Below are positions 32,440 through 41,741 of a stretch of 64,000 bases of DNA, in pieces. Numbering within the stretch: position 1 is the first letter of the stretch; the number at the start of each line of letters is the position of its first letter. The position numbers and the translations under genes are program-made. Origin of the DNA: Adiantum capillus-veneris (taxonomy: Eukaryota; Streptophyta; Polypodiopsida; Polypodiales; Pteridaceae); assembly GCA_014529385.2 (NCBI GenBank), contig CM043950.1, forward strand, positions 72,944,435 through 73,008,434. The letters are read 5' to 3'. Below the pieces are notes generated by a model. It made no database searches and was not told the origin of the DNA. It saw only the letters and a list, made by a program, of their open reading frames with translations.

Positions 32440-33605
32440 CTTGATTCCTACACTAGCCCTGTGTATGCTAGTTAGCTTAGTGGTTATGGTGTCTAGCATA
32501 TTGTGTATGGTAGTTGTCAAACCTAGTTATGCTAGCTAGCATAGAAGGTATGCTAGTTATCTTAGTGGGTATGGTGTCTGGCATATTGTGTATGGTAGTT
32601 GTCAAACCTAGTTATGCTAGTTAGCATACTATGAGATATAGCTAGCATACATTGTCATGGTGGTAAGCATACTGTGTATGCTAGTTAGCACATATAGTAA
32701 TCCTAGCTAACATATTGTCAATACTAGTTGGCATTTTTTGTATGCTAGTTAGCATACTGTGTATGCTAATAAGCATACCTTCTATGCTAGTTAACAAACT
32801 ATGCATGCTAACTATCATAGAGAGTCTCCCAGTTAGACACAAAGTATGCTAATCAGCATGTTAAATAAGCTAATTAGTGTACAATGTGCTAAGTAGCAAA
32901 CAAGGTATGCTTATTAGCATATTTAATATGTTAATTAGCATAATTTTTATGCTAACTAGAACATTGTATGATGACTAGCATGCAAGTATGCTAATTAGGA
33001 AAAAGGTAGGCTATTTAGCATGCATAAGCATACCTTTTCTTATAGTTATCATACTTGCATGCTAGCCATATACACAATGTTCTAATTATCATAAAAAGTA
33101 TGCTAATTAGCATACCTTGTTAGCTAGTTAAGACACATGGCTAACAAGGTATGCTAATGTTCTAATTAGCATAAAAAGTATGCTAATCAGCATATTGTAT
33201 ATGCTAATTAGCATACTTTTTATGCTAATCATCATATTGTATACGCTAATTAGCATACCTTGTTAGCCACGTGTTCTAACTAGCTAACAAGGTATGCTAC
33301 TTAGCATATATAATATTCTAATTAGCATACTTTTTATGCTAATTAGAACATTTTGTATGATGGCTAGCATGCAAGTATGATAACTATAAAAAAAGGTATG
33401 ATAATTAGCATACTCAGTATGCTAGCTAGCATACCTTGTATGCTAGCTAGCATTTTGTGCATGCTAACAAGCATTCAAATTTTAGTTAGCATACCTTCTT
33501 TGCTAGCTAGCATAATATGTATGCTTGCTAGCATAACTTTATACTAGCTAGAATACATTTTTGATCTAGCTAGCATAATTTGTATGCTAGTTAACATACA
33601 TCTTT
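32440..33605. repeat. Field of short palindromes built on GCTAG/AGCATA
   Basis: About 1.15 kb consists of dozens of near-palindromic words such as TATGCTAATTAGCATA, TATGCTAGCTAGCAT and TATGCTAGTTAGCATAC, in both orientations, separated by short AT-rich spacers. There is no fixed period, so this is not a simple tandem satellite, and longer inverted arms also occur (around 33100-33300). It ends exactly where the LTR of element A begins (33611). Confidence 0.85.
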
Positions 33606-33610
33606 GCTAG

Positions 33611-35906
33611 TGATAGCCGTTTTTCGGCTCTCCGTAATTGCCATAGTAAGCTACCTCACCCTACCAAATTCACCCAAACACTATGGCTATCCCTACCATT
33701 TCACTGTACATAGGCGTGTGTGAGTTACGGGACTTTTCCCATATTTCCTTAAAAACCCTCAGCTAGCTAGTCACTGGGCTAGTTGAGCCAAAAAATAAAA
33801 GAAATAAAAATAATAATAAATATTATAACCCATTTGTGTGTAAATATTTCATTATATATGTGGCCTAAATATAAGGATTTTTATAATTATTTTGATATTT
33901 ATTTAAATATTTATACCTAGGTGTGTGTTTTATTAAATTTACCTTCTTTCATCCTCTTGCACCATAAGTATATTTTTTGCCAATATGTACATACTCTAAC
34001 CTTATATTTTTCCTTTATACAAATCACTCCTACATTTTCACCCTCACCCTCGTGATTATTTTTTTTTAATTTCTACTCATTAGTTACGTTTATTATATTA
34101 TTTACTTGCATACCTTTTCCTCTTTCACCCAAAATAATTCAAGGAGAGACCATATCAATATATGATTCCAATATCTTTCCATATCCATAACTTCTCCATA
34201 TTTTTATTATTATTTTTACTCATTATTCTATCACCATGTGCTCATTGAGCTAAAGTCCATGAATAGTCCATACACTAGTCCCACCATGTATATATTTCTT
34301 TATTCACCAATAATCCTCCTCCATGCATGGGTCAAGGGCAACTTGGATGCTTTGTATTATAATATAACAAAGGAGGGGCTCACTCTTGGATGCATTGTAC
34401 AAATTCAACAAAGGAGGGGGCCACTAAAAGACTTTTGTAGGCATAAAAATAGGCTTTTTGGTGAGAATTTTGGCACCTATCTCCACTCCGAATTTGGAGC
34501 GGTGGTTCTAAGAGAAAATATAGCCCACTCTCTGAATAATCACCTCAAATGTTTTCATGATTTTTGGAGCTACCAGCGGTGAGCTATGACTTTTTGAGTG
34601 GACCCCAGTCTGCCCACTTTTCTCACAAGTAGCCCTTAGTCTTCTCTCACCCTTCCACACACCTACTCACTCTTACACATCCCTCCCTCTCCTTCCCTCA
34701 CTCAAACCTGCAATTTCCATGGCTTCTCCCACCCTCTTCACCATTACCCTTCTCTATAGTTCTTTTATGAACCTCTACATGCATACACCCTCTCCATGTC
34801 TCTCTCTACTGCTTCTATGTTACAATTTCATTTACCTCTCCTAAAAATATCTAAAATTCAGCATCTTAACCATGATAACTTCTGCAAATTGAGAATTTTT
34901 CATCAACAAATCCTCTTTTCATCGTGGTGGTCAACCGTGACGGTGGCGTAAAGAAGCGAAGAAGAAGAAGCAGACCAGCGGTCATTTTTTCCACAATCTA
35001 CACAAGGGTGAGTTCAAGCTTCTTCAAAGCTTCACCATCTCAATGATTCTCTTTTAATTCACCCCTCTTCCTTCATCAAATAAACTCATCCTACCCATTG
35101 TAAATGTATCACTAGCAATTCAAGTGATTATTACCACTAACAACTAACTTCTCTTGTAAAAATGCACCGACACTATCAACATATGGAGTAGGCAACCGCA
35201 CAAGTAAACCAAATTCACTCACTCCCATGGAAGTTTCTCTCCTTTCACCACATCAATAATTCTCTTACTTGAGCCCACATCCATGTGACTCAAGAGAAAA
35301 GAGGGACTCCATTCTCATTTGAAATTCATAAAAATTCATAATCCTTGATCTTTCCTTATAAAATTGATTAGGCTTAATCCTAATCAAGGCTTCTAAAACC
35401 TATAAATAGAACCCATTCCTCCTTGTAAAAGACATGACTATACCATTGCACACTAGATTGAGTGTACCACACGCCAGTTCTATCTTGGTTGTAAAGAGAG
35501 AGTAAGCTTTCTATACACCATCACCTTGGTGCATAGAAAATATTGAGCTAGTTTGAGTGAGTGCGAGTAGAAGATATTCTTCCTACCATTGTTGTATCTA
35601 CCCCAACATCAATGAATTGGTGGTTTTGGGTGCAATTCATGTCCAAAGGCTCACGCTTCTCCTCCAATTTGGCTTGGCAAACTCATTCAGCTTCATAAGG
35701 TGACTTGTTTCATTGAAGGTTGTTGTTTTGTTGCTTGTGATTCATTGGCTATTGTTTGGCTACCATTGTAAGAGGGTGTATGATGAGAGGGCTCCCATAA
35801 CCCTAAGAAAATGTGCTAGTGATGCTATAACCAGATCTTGTCACTTGATTCTGCAAGCTCTAAGTTCCTTTTTGTGCAAAATATAAAGTTGAAGCTAAGT
35901 TGTACA

Positions 35907-35952
<46 letters not shown>

Positions 35953-36211
35953 TTTTAGTGTGTGAGAGTGTTCCATTGGTGTTAGGGTTAGTGTAAATTC
36001 CTTGCTTGTTTGTGGGTTGCTCTAACTATTCTCCTCTTTTGCGTCCTAGTTGGCTCTTAAACTAGGTGGTGCCCCTTGTGTAGCTGGGATTTGGCTGTGG
36101 GTTTGTTGTTTTGGTTTGTGTTGTGTTGTGCCCCAGCCCCATTGAGAAGCACGGGAGCCTTGAAGGGTGTCTAGAGGTTGCTCTTCTTGTTGCCCGCCCC
36201 GGACCGCCTCA
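33611..36211 (+). repeat. LTR of element A
   Basis: It begins TGATAGCCGTTTTTCGG and ends GCCTCA, 4 bp before the primer site. The first ~1.0 kb and last ~330 bp match the LTR of element B (inverted at 44543-47221). The middle (about 34640-35880) does not. A CTATAAATAGA promoter box lies at 35400-35410 in that unique middle part. A (TC)n run is at 35911-35950. Short open frames in it (e.g. 34238-34582) recur in B because they are LTR sequence. Confidence 0.85.
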
Positions 36212-36215
36212 ATTT

Positions 36216-36233
36216 TGGTGCCCCCACTGAGGA
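36216..36233 (+). other. Primer binding site of element A
   Basis: TGGTGCCCCCACTGAGGA lies 4 bp after the LTR end and is identical to the site of nested element 2. Confidence 0.75.
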
Positions 36234-36288
36234 CAGGCTTGTGTATGTTTTGTGAAGGCTCAACCTTTAGCATAATCAAGTATCTTGC

Positions 36289-36519
36289 ATGAATCACGAG
36301 AATTTGTATGATCCCTTCATTCCCATTGCAAGGCAAAAGGTACACATAATTGTTAGTACTAAGTTGCAATTTCAGCGAGTAATTCGTAGAATTTTAGGTC
36401 CTCTTAGGTTGGTAGAGATAAACGCATCAGTAAATCCTTTTATTTTGCCTCTCATTAGGTACGACCTTAGTTTGGACATCTATATTTTTGTTTTTTTTAA
36501 AGAATTAGGTCATGCATAG
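36289..36519 (+). CDS. Accessory ORF a of element A (~70 aa domain)
   Basis: A 76-residue frame starts at an ATG 56 bp after the primer site: FIPIARQKVHIIVST, ILGPLRLVEINASVNPFILP, LIRYDLSLDIYIFV. It is related to the next ORF: both share the skeleton K(V/I)x(I/V)xIS(T/K)K..FQ, G..R..EI.AS.NP.ILPLI.Y..S.D..IF. It ends in TAG three bases before the ATG of ORF b, an arrangement that suggests reinitiation or a former single tandem-domain protein. No known family is recognised. Its counterpart in element B is at 44253-44465. Extra ORFs before gag are known in Ogre/Tat elements, and equivalence to those is inference. Confidence 0.5.
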   Translation: MNHENLYDPFIPIARQKVHIIVSTKLQFQRVIRRILGPLRLVEINASVNPFILPLIRYDLSLDIYIFVFFKELGHA

Positions 36520-36522
36520 ACC

Positions 36523-36741
36523 ATGGATAATGGCCCAGGAATACATGTTTTTCCCTTTCATTTCACTCCACACATTAGAGTAAACATTGCAATTAGTAAA
36601 AAAATCCATTTTCAACAACGTATGGTATTCATGTTTGGTGCCCAAAGAGTAGGAGAAATTCTCGCGTCACCAAACCCTGTCATTCTACCTCTTATTGATT
36701 ATCATAGGTCATTTGATGTGAATATTTTTATTTTGTTGTAG
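36523..36741 (+). CDS. Accessory ORF b of element A (~70 aa domain)
   Basis: A 72-residue frame beginning MDNGPGIHVFPFHFTPHIRV, with GAQRVGEILASPNPVILPLI and SFDVNIFIL at its end. It is very close to ORF b of element B (44013-44231), and related domains are fused to RNase H in nested element 2 (from 20797). It alternates hydrophobic and basic residues with a conserved NPVILPLI core. No transmembrane segment or zinc motif is evident. Conservation in three elements from at least two subfamilies suggests it was a working element protein. Confidence 0.55.
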   Translation: MDNGPGIHVFPFHFTPHIRVNIAISKKIHFQQRMVFMFGAQRVGEILASPNPVILPLIDYHRSFDVNIFILL

Positions 36742-36825
36742 AATAGATTGCAATTTAGAAAATATTATTTTGTAAATCTTTTAAAGAAAGAAAAAACAAA
36801 AACGCGTCACTTTGAAATCAATTCA

Positions 36826-37872
36826 ATGGAGAGCCAACGCCAAATGTCTGGATATCCTCTTTTCTTTGGAGAGCGTGGAGAGGATGTATAATTATTTCTA
36901 GCAAATTTCAAGATGTCTTGCTGTATCAAGAGGATAGTAACTGATCAAAAACGTGTAGAAATGTTTGAGGTGGTCCTTAGGAAAGATGCTAGCACTTGGT
37001 TTGACTCTTTGCCTCAGGAAGTTAAAGGGAATTACACGGAAGTTTTGAATCGTTTCAAGAAATACTTCTTTGATCCCCATAACACTCAGAAATTATGGAA
37101 AGACATTGTTTCTCATTAGCAAAAAGACTTAGATGACTACTACTTGTACAAGAAAGAGTTCCTACGTCTTTGGACTCTATGGATACGAAATGTTGCTAAC
37201 CCTGGTGATGGTGCAGAATTTCTAAAGAAGGAGAGGTTCATAGCCGGACTCTTTCCTGACCTTAAAGTAAAAGTTGAGGCGGGTGCACCTGCTACCTTTG
37301 ATGCAGCTGAAACTAGGGCTGCTAAGAAATATAGGAAACTCAAGTGCTTAAGGGGGGAGGTTCCAATAGAAGGTCTTAGACCCAAAGGTAAGTCACAAGC
37401 ATCAACATCTAAGGAGCTTCCTGAGGTAGCGGCGGAAGTGATTGATAAGTTAAATGAATCTTTAAGCAGCTTATCAATTCACCTTGCACAAGCTGTAGGT
37501 CCAAAGGGACAAGCAAAGAAGTCCGAAGAGCGAGACCCAGGACCTAGGAGAGTCTTGCAATGTTGGAATTGCGGTGAGTCTGGACATGGGATGTATAATT
37601 GTCCTTGGCCCCATGGGGAGCCAGGGAGACCTAACTTGAATTACCCAGTGATGAATGCAGGTGAAGGAACTAGTCAGCAACCACGGCTTATACAAAGGCC
37701 AAATGGATCAAGACCACCTCAACAAGGAGTGGAAGGAGTTCCACCTTTGCCAGACCCAAACGTGCATGTGGTAGAGGTGACAAATTCAAGAGAGGTTGAC
37801 ATGGAAGCAAATGGCATTAAGTGTGGCCGAGGGAAAGGTAAGGAGAAAGAAGAAGATTACATCACAAAGTGA
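36826..37872 (+). pseudogene. Gag of element A (two nonsense codons)
   Basis: The frame starts at ATG 36826 (MESQRQMSGYPLFFGE) and follows gag of element B residue for residue, but with TAA at 36889 and TAG at 37117. Recognisable parts are the core STWFDSLPQEVKGNY and RFKKYFFDP, the region DDYYLYKKEFLRLW, and one CCHC zinc knuckle CWNCGESGHGMYNC near 37558-37600. It ends DYITK just before the breakpoint with B. It would have encoded the structural particle protein. Confidence 0.8.
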
Positions 37873-37924
37873 CCATGGACGAGAAAAGAAGGCAAAGGAG
37901 ACCAAGGAAGCTAAGAGGACTCGA

Positions 37925-38275
37925 TTGTCAAGTCGGTTGTCATACCTTAGCACAAGCTCTCCTTCCTTGATGCCTTTGTCCTTCAGTTTCTTGTCGTGCG
38001 TTTCTTTCGCTTGTGTGGCTTTCCTCTTGTAGCACTCGTATGCTGCTTCTCTTTTCCACTCAAGCTCCACTAACGTAAGAAGTCGATCCATCCATACCTC
38101 TTGATCATCTTGTGCTGATTTGCCATGAAGTCGCATTGTTGGAATGTTTAGCTCAATTGGCTGTAAAGCCTCTTGACCATAGACCAAGTGAAATGGTGTG
38201 AACTCCGTGGCTTCCCTATATGTGGTTCGATACGCCCACAAGGCACCATCCAAGAAGTCATCCCATAATTTGTCT
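37925..38275 (-). pseudogene. Integrase C-terminal part of element B, shifted frame
   Basis: This continues integrase after a one-base shift near 38270: LWAYRTTYREATEFTPFHLV, then YGQEALQPIE, a lysine-rich linker, and KEGELVLRYDNR, the usual GPxxF-type C-terminal segment. It ends at the A/B junction. With the upstream frame restored by eye the match to other Tat integrases is continuous, so the shift is a simple indel or a sequencing error. Confidence 0.75.
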
Positions 38276-41200
38276 TGTTTTGCACCATCTTTCTAATGAT
38301 TCCTGCAATGACACCATTAGCCTTCTCCACCAAACCATTTGACTGTGGGTAGTATGGTGTGCTATGACGATGTAGAATGTGAAGCTCTTCACAAACTTCT
38401 GTGAGCAATCCTTTTCTAAACCCTGGACCATTATCAGAAACAATCTCCAAAGGTGTGCCAAATCTACAACAAATGTGAGTGTAGACGAATTTGCTTACTG
38501 TCTTCTCATTTACCTTTGCCACACTTTGTGCTTCCACCCACCTAGTCATATAGTCTACAGCCACTAGAATGTAGAGTTTACCATTTTTTGTCCTAGGCAG
38601 AGGACCCATAGCATCAATGCCCCACTTTTCAAAGGGTCCATTTGCAAGCACTATTTGCCTCGGGCCATGCACCAACCTTCTATTTCCATTTATCTGACAA
38701 GTGTGACAGCTTTTACACCAATGTTGAACATCCACATGCACACTTGGCCAAACATACCCCGAAAGCAAAATCTTCTTCACAGTTAATTCTTGGGCAAAAT
38801 GACCACCACATGCCTCTTCATGCAAACCTTTTAGAATGGCTGGAATTTCCTTAATAGTTGGTACTCGTCTGCACACTTGATCCTTCCCTCTTTGATAGAG
38901 GGAGCCTTCTAGGAAGAGATATACGCTTGCCTTCTTCATGAGTCTCCTCTTCTGAGCTTTTGTGAAGTCTGGTGGAAACTCACCCTCCAAAATGTAGCCA
39001 ATGATGGGAGCCAATGACTCCAATCCCTGGTACCTCGGTTGCTTCACAGCAGCCGCCACCATGATGACCTGCACTTCTTTCTTTACACATGCAACGGCTT
39101 GTTGTGCAAGTAAATCAGCATCTTCATTCTGTTTCCTGGGAATATGATATAGTTGCACTTCTTCAAATTGATTAAACAATCTACGAATGGCATGAACTTT
39201 TGTCCGTAAGCTCTCATTCTTGCATGCCCAAATGCCTAAAATCTGTTTAACAATGAGAAGTGCATCTCCCTTTACCATGAGGCGTTGTATCCCTTGGCCA
39301 ATGCACATCTTCAAACCATGAAGTAGAGTGTCATATTCTGCTTCATTGTTGCTAGCTGAACTTGGTAGATTGAACTTCTCTTTCATGACCACCTCTCCAC
39401 TTGGGTTGAGCAACACTAGCCCTCCCCCTGCTTTTCCTGTGGCTCGACGAAAAGCTCCATCAAAGAACAAAGTAAAAGCATTAGGAATACTTTTTGGTGG
39501 TGGCAATGGTAGGGTCTTTACTTCAGGCACCTTAATCTCCTTTTCGTGCACCCTATAAGTGAGAATCCCTGCCAATTGTGCACGCACACTATCTTCTACC
39601 TTGAAAGAGTATTGAAACTCTTGCAACTCCATAATCCACTTTGAGATCCTAGTACTAAGATTCATTTGAGATGACACCCAAGGGAACAAATTTTCTGCAG
39701 TGAGAATTACAAAAGGTTTTGGTAGCAGGTAGGATCTAAACTTTCTCACCGCAAACATGAGAGAAAGCATCATGAGTTCTGCTTCTGTGTAGTCTCTCTC
39801 CAAATCATTCATGACCCTACTAGCAAAGTAGATGGGTCGCATCCTTGTACTGTGGGGATCTTGTTGTAGCAACACAGCACCAATTGTTTCTTTCCCATCA
39901 CTAGAGCTAACAAAGAAAGTGTACTCCCAACAAGGAGGCATGAGTGTTGGTAGCTCTGACAAAATGACTTTAATGTTACAAAAGTACTCTTCAAGCTCAT
40001 CAGACCATGCAAATTCTACTTGTTGTGTCAACTTTTGCAAAGGGTGAAGTAACTCCGAGGCTAAGTGAATGAAGCGTGACATATACTTCACCTTTTGAAT
40101 GAATGAGATGACCTCCTTAAGACTCTTGGGTGATGGTAGCTCAATAAGAGCCTTTGCCTTCGAAGGATCCACTTCAATGCCTTTGTAAGAAACTTTATGA
40201 CCAAGCAAGATTACTTCATCCTCACCTATATGGCACTTGTCGGGGTTGAGTTGACCTCCCATGTCGTTGAGCTTCTTTAAACCTTCTTCTACCCTTTGTA
40301 GATGCAATGATTTTGAGCTATAAATACAGAAATCATCAATGAACACTCTAATTGACTTTCCAAAGAATTCTTGAAACACCATATTCATGAAACGTTGGAA
40401 TGTTGCAGGAGCATTTGTCAGACCAAATGGCATGACTTTAAAAGCATAACAACCCCAAGGAGTGATAAAGGTTGTTTTCAATTGATCCTCCAGTGCAATC
40501 CCTATCTGAAAGTAACCTGAGTAACCATCGCACACAGTGTACTTCTCATGACCAGCTACCTCATTTAGTATCTCATCCTGGAATGGGAGGGGAAAGTGAT
40601 CTCTCTTTGTTGCCTCATTGAGGGGACGGTAATCCACACACACCCTCCACTTGCCGTTCTTCTTAGGAGTGACAACAACAGGAGAGACCCACTCTGAATT
40701 CTCCACTGGATAAATGAACCCTGCTGCTAGAAGCTTTCTTACCTCCTTGAGTAAAGCCTGCTCCTTGATGACTCCTAGCCTTCGTAGCTTCTGAGCCTTA
40801 GGTGTGGCCTCTGGCTTCAACTCAATTTTGTGTTGAACAGCATCTACTCCACGCACATCGGTGTTGTCTTTAGCAAAAAGCCTAGGAAACTTCCTTAGCA
40901 CACATTTGAACTCCTCTCTTTCATCCTTTGTAAGTGTTGTTGATAGCATACCTTCCAGCATCCCTTCATCTTGATCACCTTCGTTCTCTTGAGGACCTAC
41001 CTCCTCCAAGCCTTGACAAGAGGTCTCTTGGTTGCTTGGCTTAAACCTTACCCCCATGACTTCGATGGAAGACTCCTCTTCAGTAATGCTACCGCTACTT
41101 TCTTCTTCTGAAGTGCTATCGGTCCAACCTTCTTCCGTCTCACTTTGAGATGATTCTTCATGGAGCTCCTCTTGGCGTTGCTCCTTCATGTCAAAGACAA

Positions 41201-41741
41201 CCTTCTTGTGATTGTCATTCCTGCAAATTAGCTTTCCACTCTCCCAATCCTGCAAAGCTCGCATTTTCATTAGCCATGGTCTTCCTAGGATAAATGGGTA
41301 ACCATTTCCCTTGGTAGACATGACATAGAAATCCACTGCCTTCTTAATGCCAAAGGCCTCCACAAAAACATTTTTACAAATGCCTACGCACCTAGCCTTG
41401 CTATTGTTTGCCATCTTGACCCTAATTTCAGGTGTCTCATGGATGTGCATGCCTAGTTTTTGCATGAGTCCCTCTGTCATGATGCAAATTTGTGCACCCC
41501 CATCCACTAGACCTTTCCTAACCAATCTCCCTTTGATGTAACAGTCTAGCACCGGTGTAATGTCCTCATTCATTTCAGCTTGTGCAATTTTTACAACAGG
41601 CACACTCTCTTTTACCTTTCTCCTAGTGCTAACTGCCCTTGTTAAATCCCTCCTAACTTGTGGACATAATGCAAGAAATTGAGGCCATGAAATATCAGGA
41701 CCCTTACCTCTCATGTCTTCCAACAAGTTGTACGGAGCCAT
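38148..41741 (-). CDS. Gypsy pol polyprotein of element B: protease, RT, dual RNase H, integrase
   Basis: This is the best preserved retroelement gene here. Protease: VDGGAQICIMTE and FILGRPWL (residues about 75-160). RT: WRVCVDYRPLNEATKRDHFP, MPFGLTNAPATFQ, and VFIDDFCIYS with the catalytic DD (about 360-480). First RNase H region: RDYTEAELMMLSLMFAV. Second RNase H: FTLFFDGAFR, NNEAEYDTL, VKGDALLIV (about 760-880). Integrase: HEEACGGHF, CKSCHTCQ, GIDAMGPLPR, SDNGPGF and NGLVEKANG, with all three catalytic acidic residues. Two RNase H domains mark the plant Tat lineage. Pol overlaps gag by about 120 bp in the -1 frame, suggesting frameshift expression. The last ~40 residues are out of frame after an indel. 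Confidence 0.85.
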   Translation of the reverse strand: MAPYNLLEDMRGKGPDISWPQFLALCPQVRRDLTRAVSTRRKVKESVPVVKIAQAEMNEDITPVLDCYIKGRLVRKGLVDGGAQICIMTEGLMQKLGMHIHETPEIRVKMANNSKARCVGICKNVFVEAFGIKKAVDFYVMSTKGNGYPFILGRPWLMKMRALQDWESGKLICRNDNHKKVVFDMKEQRQEELHEESSQSETEEGWTDSTSEEESSGSITEEESSIEVMGVRFKPSNQETSCQGLEEVGPQENEGDQDEGMLEGMLSTTLTKDEREEFKCVLRKFPRLFAKDNTDVRGVDAVQHKIELKPEATPKAQKLRRLGVIKEQALLKEVRKLLAAGFIYPVENSEWVSPVVVTPKKNGKWRVCVDYRPLNEATKRDHFPLPFQDEILNEVAGHEKYTVCDGYSGYFQIGIALEDQLKTTFITPWGCYAFKVMPFGLTNAPATFQRFMNMVFQEFFGKSIRVFIDDFCIYSSKSLHLQRVEEGLKKLNDMGGQLNPDKCHIGEDEVILLGHKVSYKGIEVDPSKAKALIELPSPKSLKEVISFIQKVKYMSRFIHLASELLHPLQKLTQQVEFAWSDELEEYFCNIKVILSELPTLMPPCWEYTFFVSSSDGKETIGAVLLQQDPHSTRMRPIYFASRVMNDLERDYTEAELMMLSLMFAVRKFRSYLLPKPFVILTAENLFPWVSSQMNLSTRISKWIMELQEFQYSFKVEDSVRAQLAGILTYRVHEKEIKVPEVKTLPLPPPKSIPNAFTLFFDGAFRRATGKAGGGLVLLNPSGEVVMKEKFNLPSSASNNEAEYDTLLHGLKMCIGQGIQRLMVKGDALLIVKQILGIWACKNESLRTKVHAIRRLFNQFEEVQLYHIPRKQNEDADLLAQQAVACVKKEVQVIMVAAAVKQPRYQGLESLAPIIGYILEGEFPPDFTKAQKRRLMKKASVYLFLEGSLYQRGKDQVCRRVPTIKEIPAILKGLHEEACGGHFAQELTVKKILLSGYVWPSVHVDVQHWCKSCHTCQINGNRRLVHGPRQIVLANGPFEKWGIDAMGPLPRTKNGKLYILVAVDYMTRWVEAQSVAKVNEKTVSKFVYTHICCRFGTPLEIVSDNGPGFRKGLLTEVCEELHILHRHSTPYYPQSNGLVEKANGVIAGIIRKMVQNKTNYGMTSWMVPCGRIEPHIGKPRSSHHFTWSMVKRLYSQLS

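Larger units (their letters stand above)
33611..37924 (+). mobile_element. Gypsy element A, 5' half only (LTR to gag)
   Basis: Plus-strand order: LTR 33611-36211, primer site, two small accessory ORFs, and gag to 37872. Similarity to element B continues to about 37923, where the sequence switches to the inverted integrase end of B. Pol and 3' LTR are missing. Unlike B, it has only about 80 bp between the second accessory ORF and gag, where B has about 1.1 kb with two further ORFs. Gag carries two nonsense codons, so this half-element is dead. Confidence 0.8.

Noticed and set aside
34238-34582. 114-codon frame as a gene
   Set aside because: It recurs in the LTR of element B (46348-46575 region) and lies wholly inside LTR sequence upstream of the promoter box.
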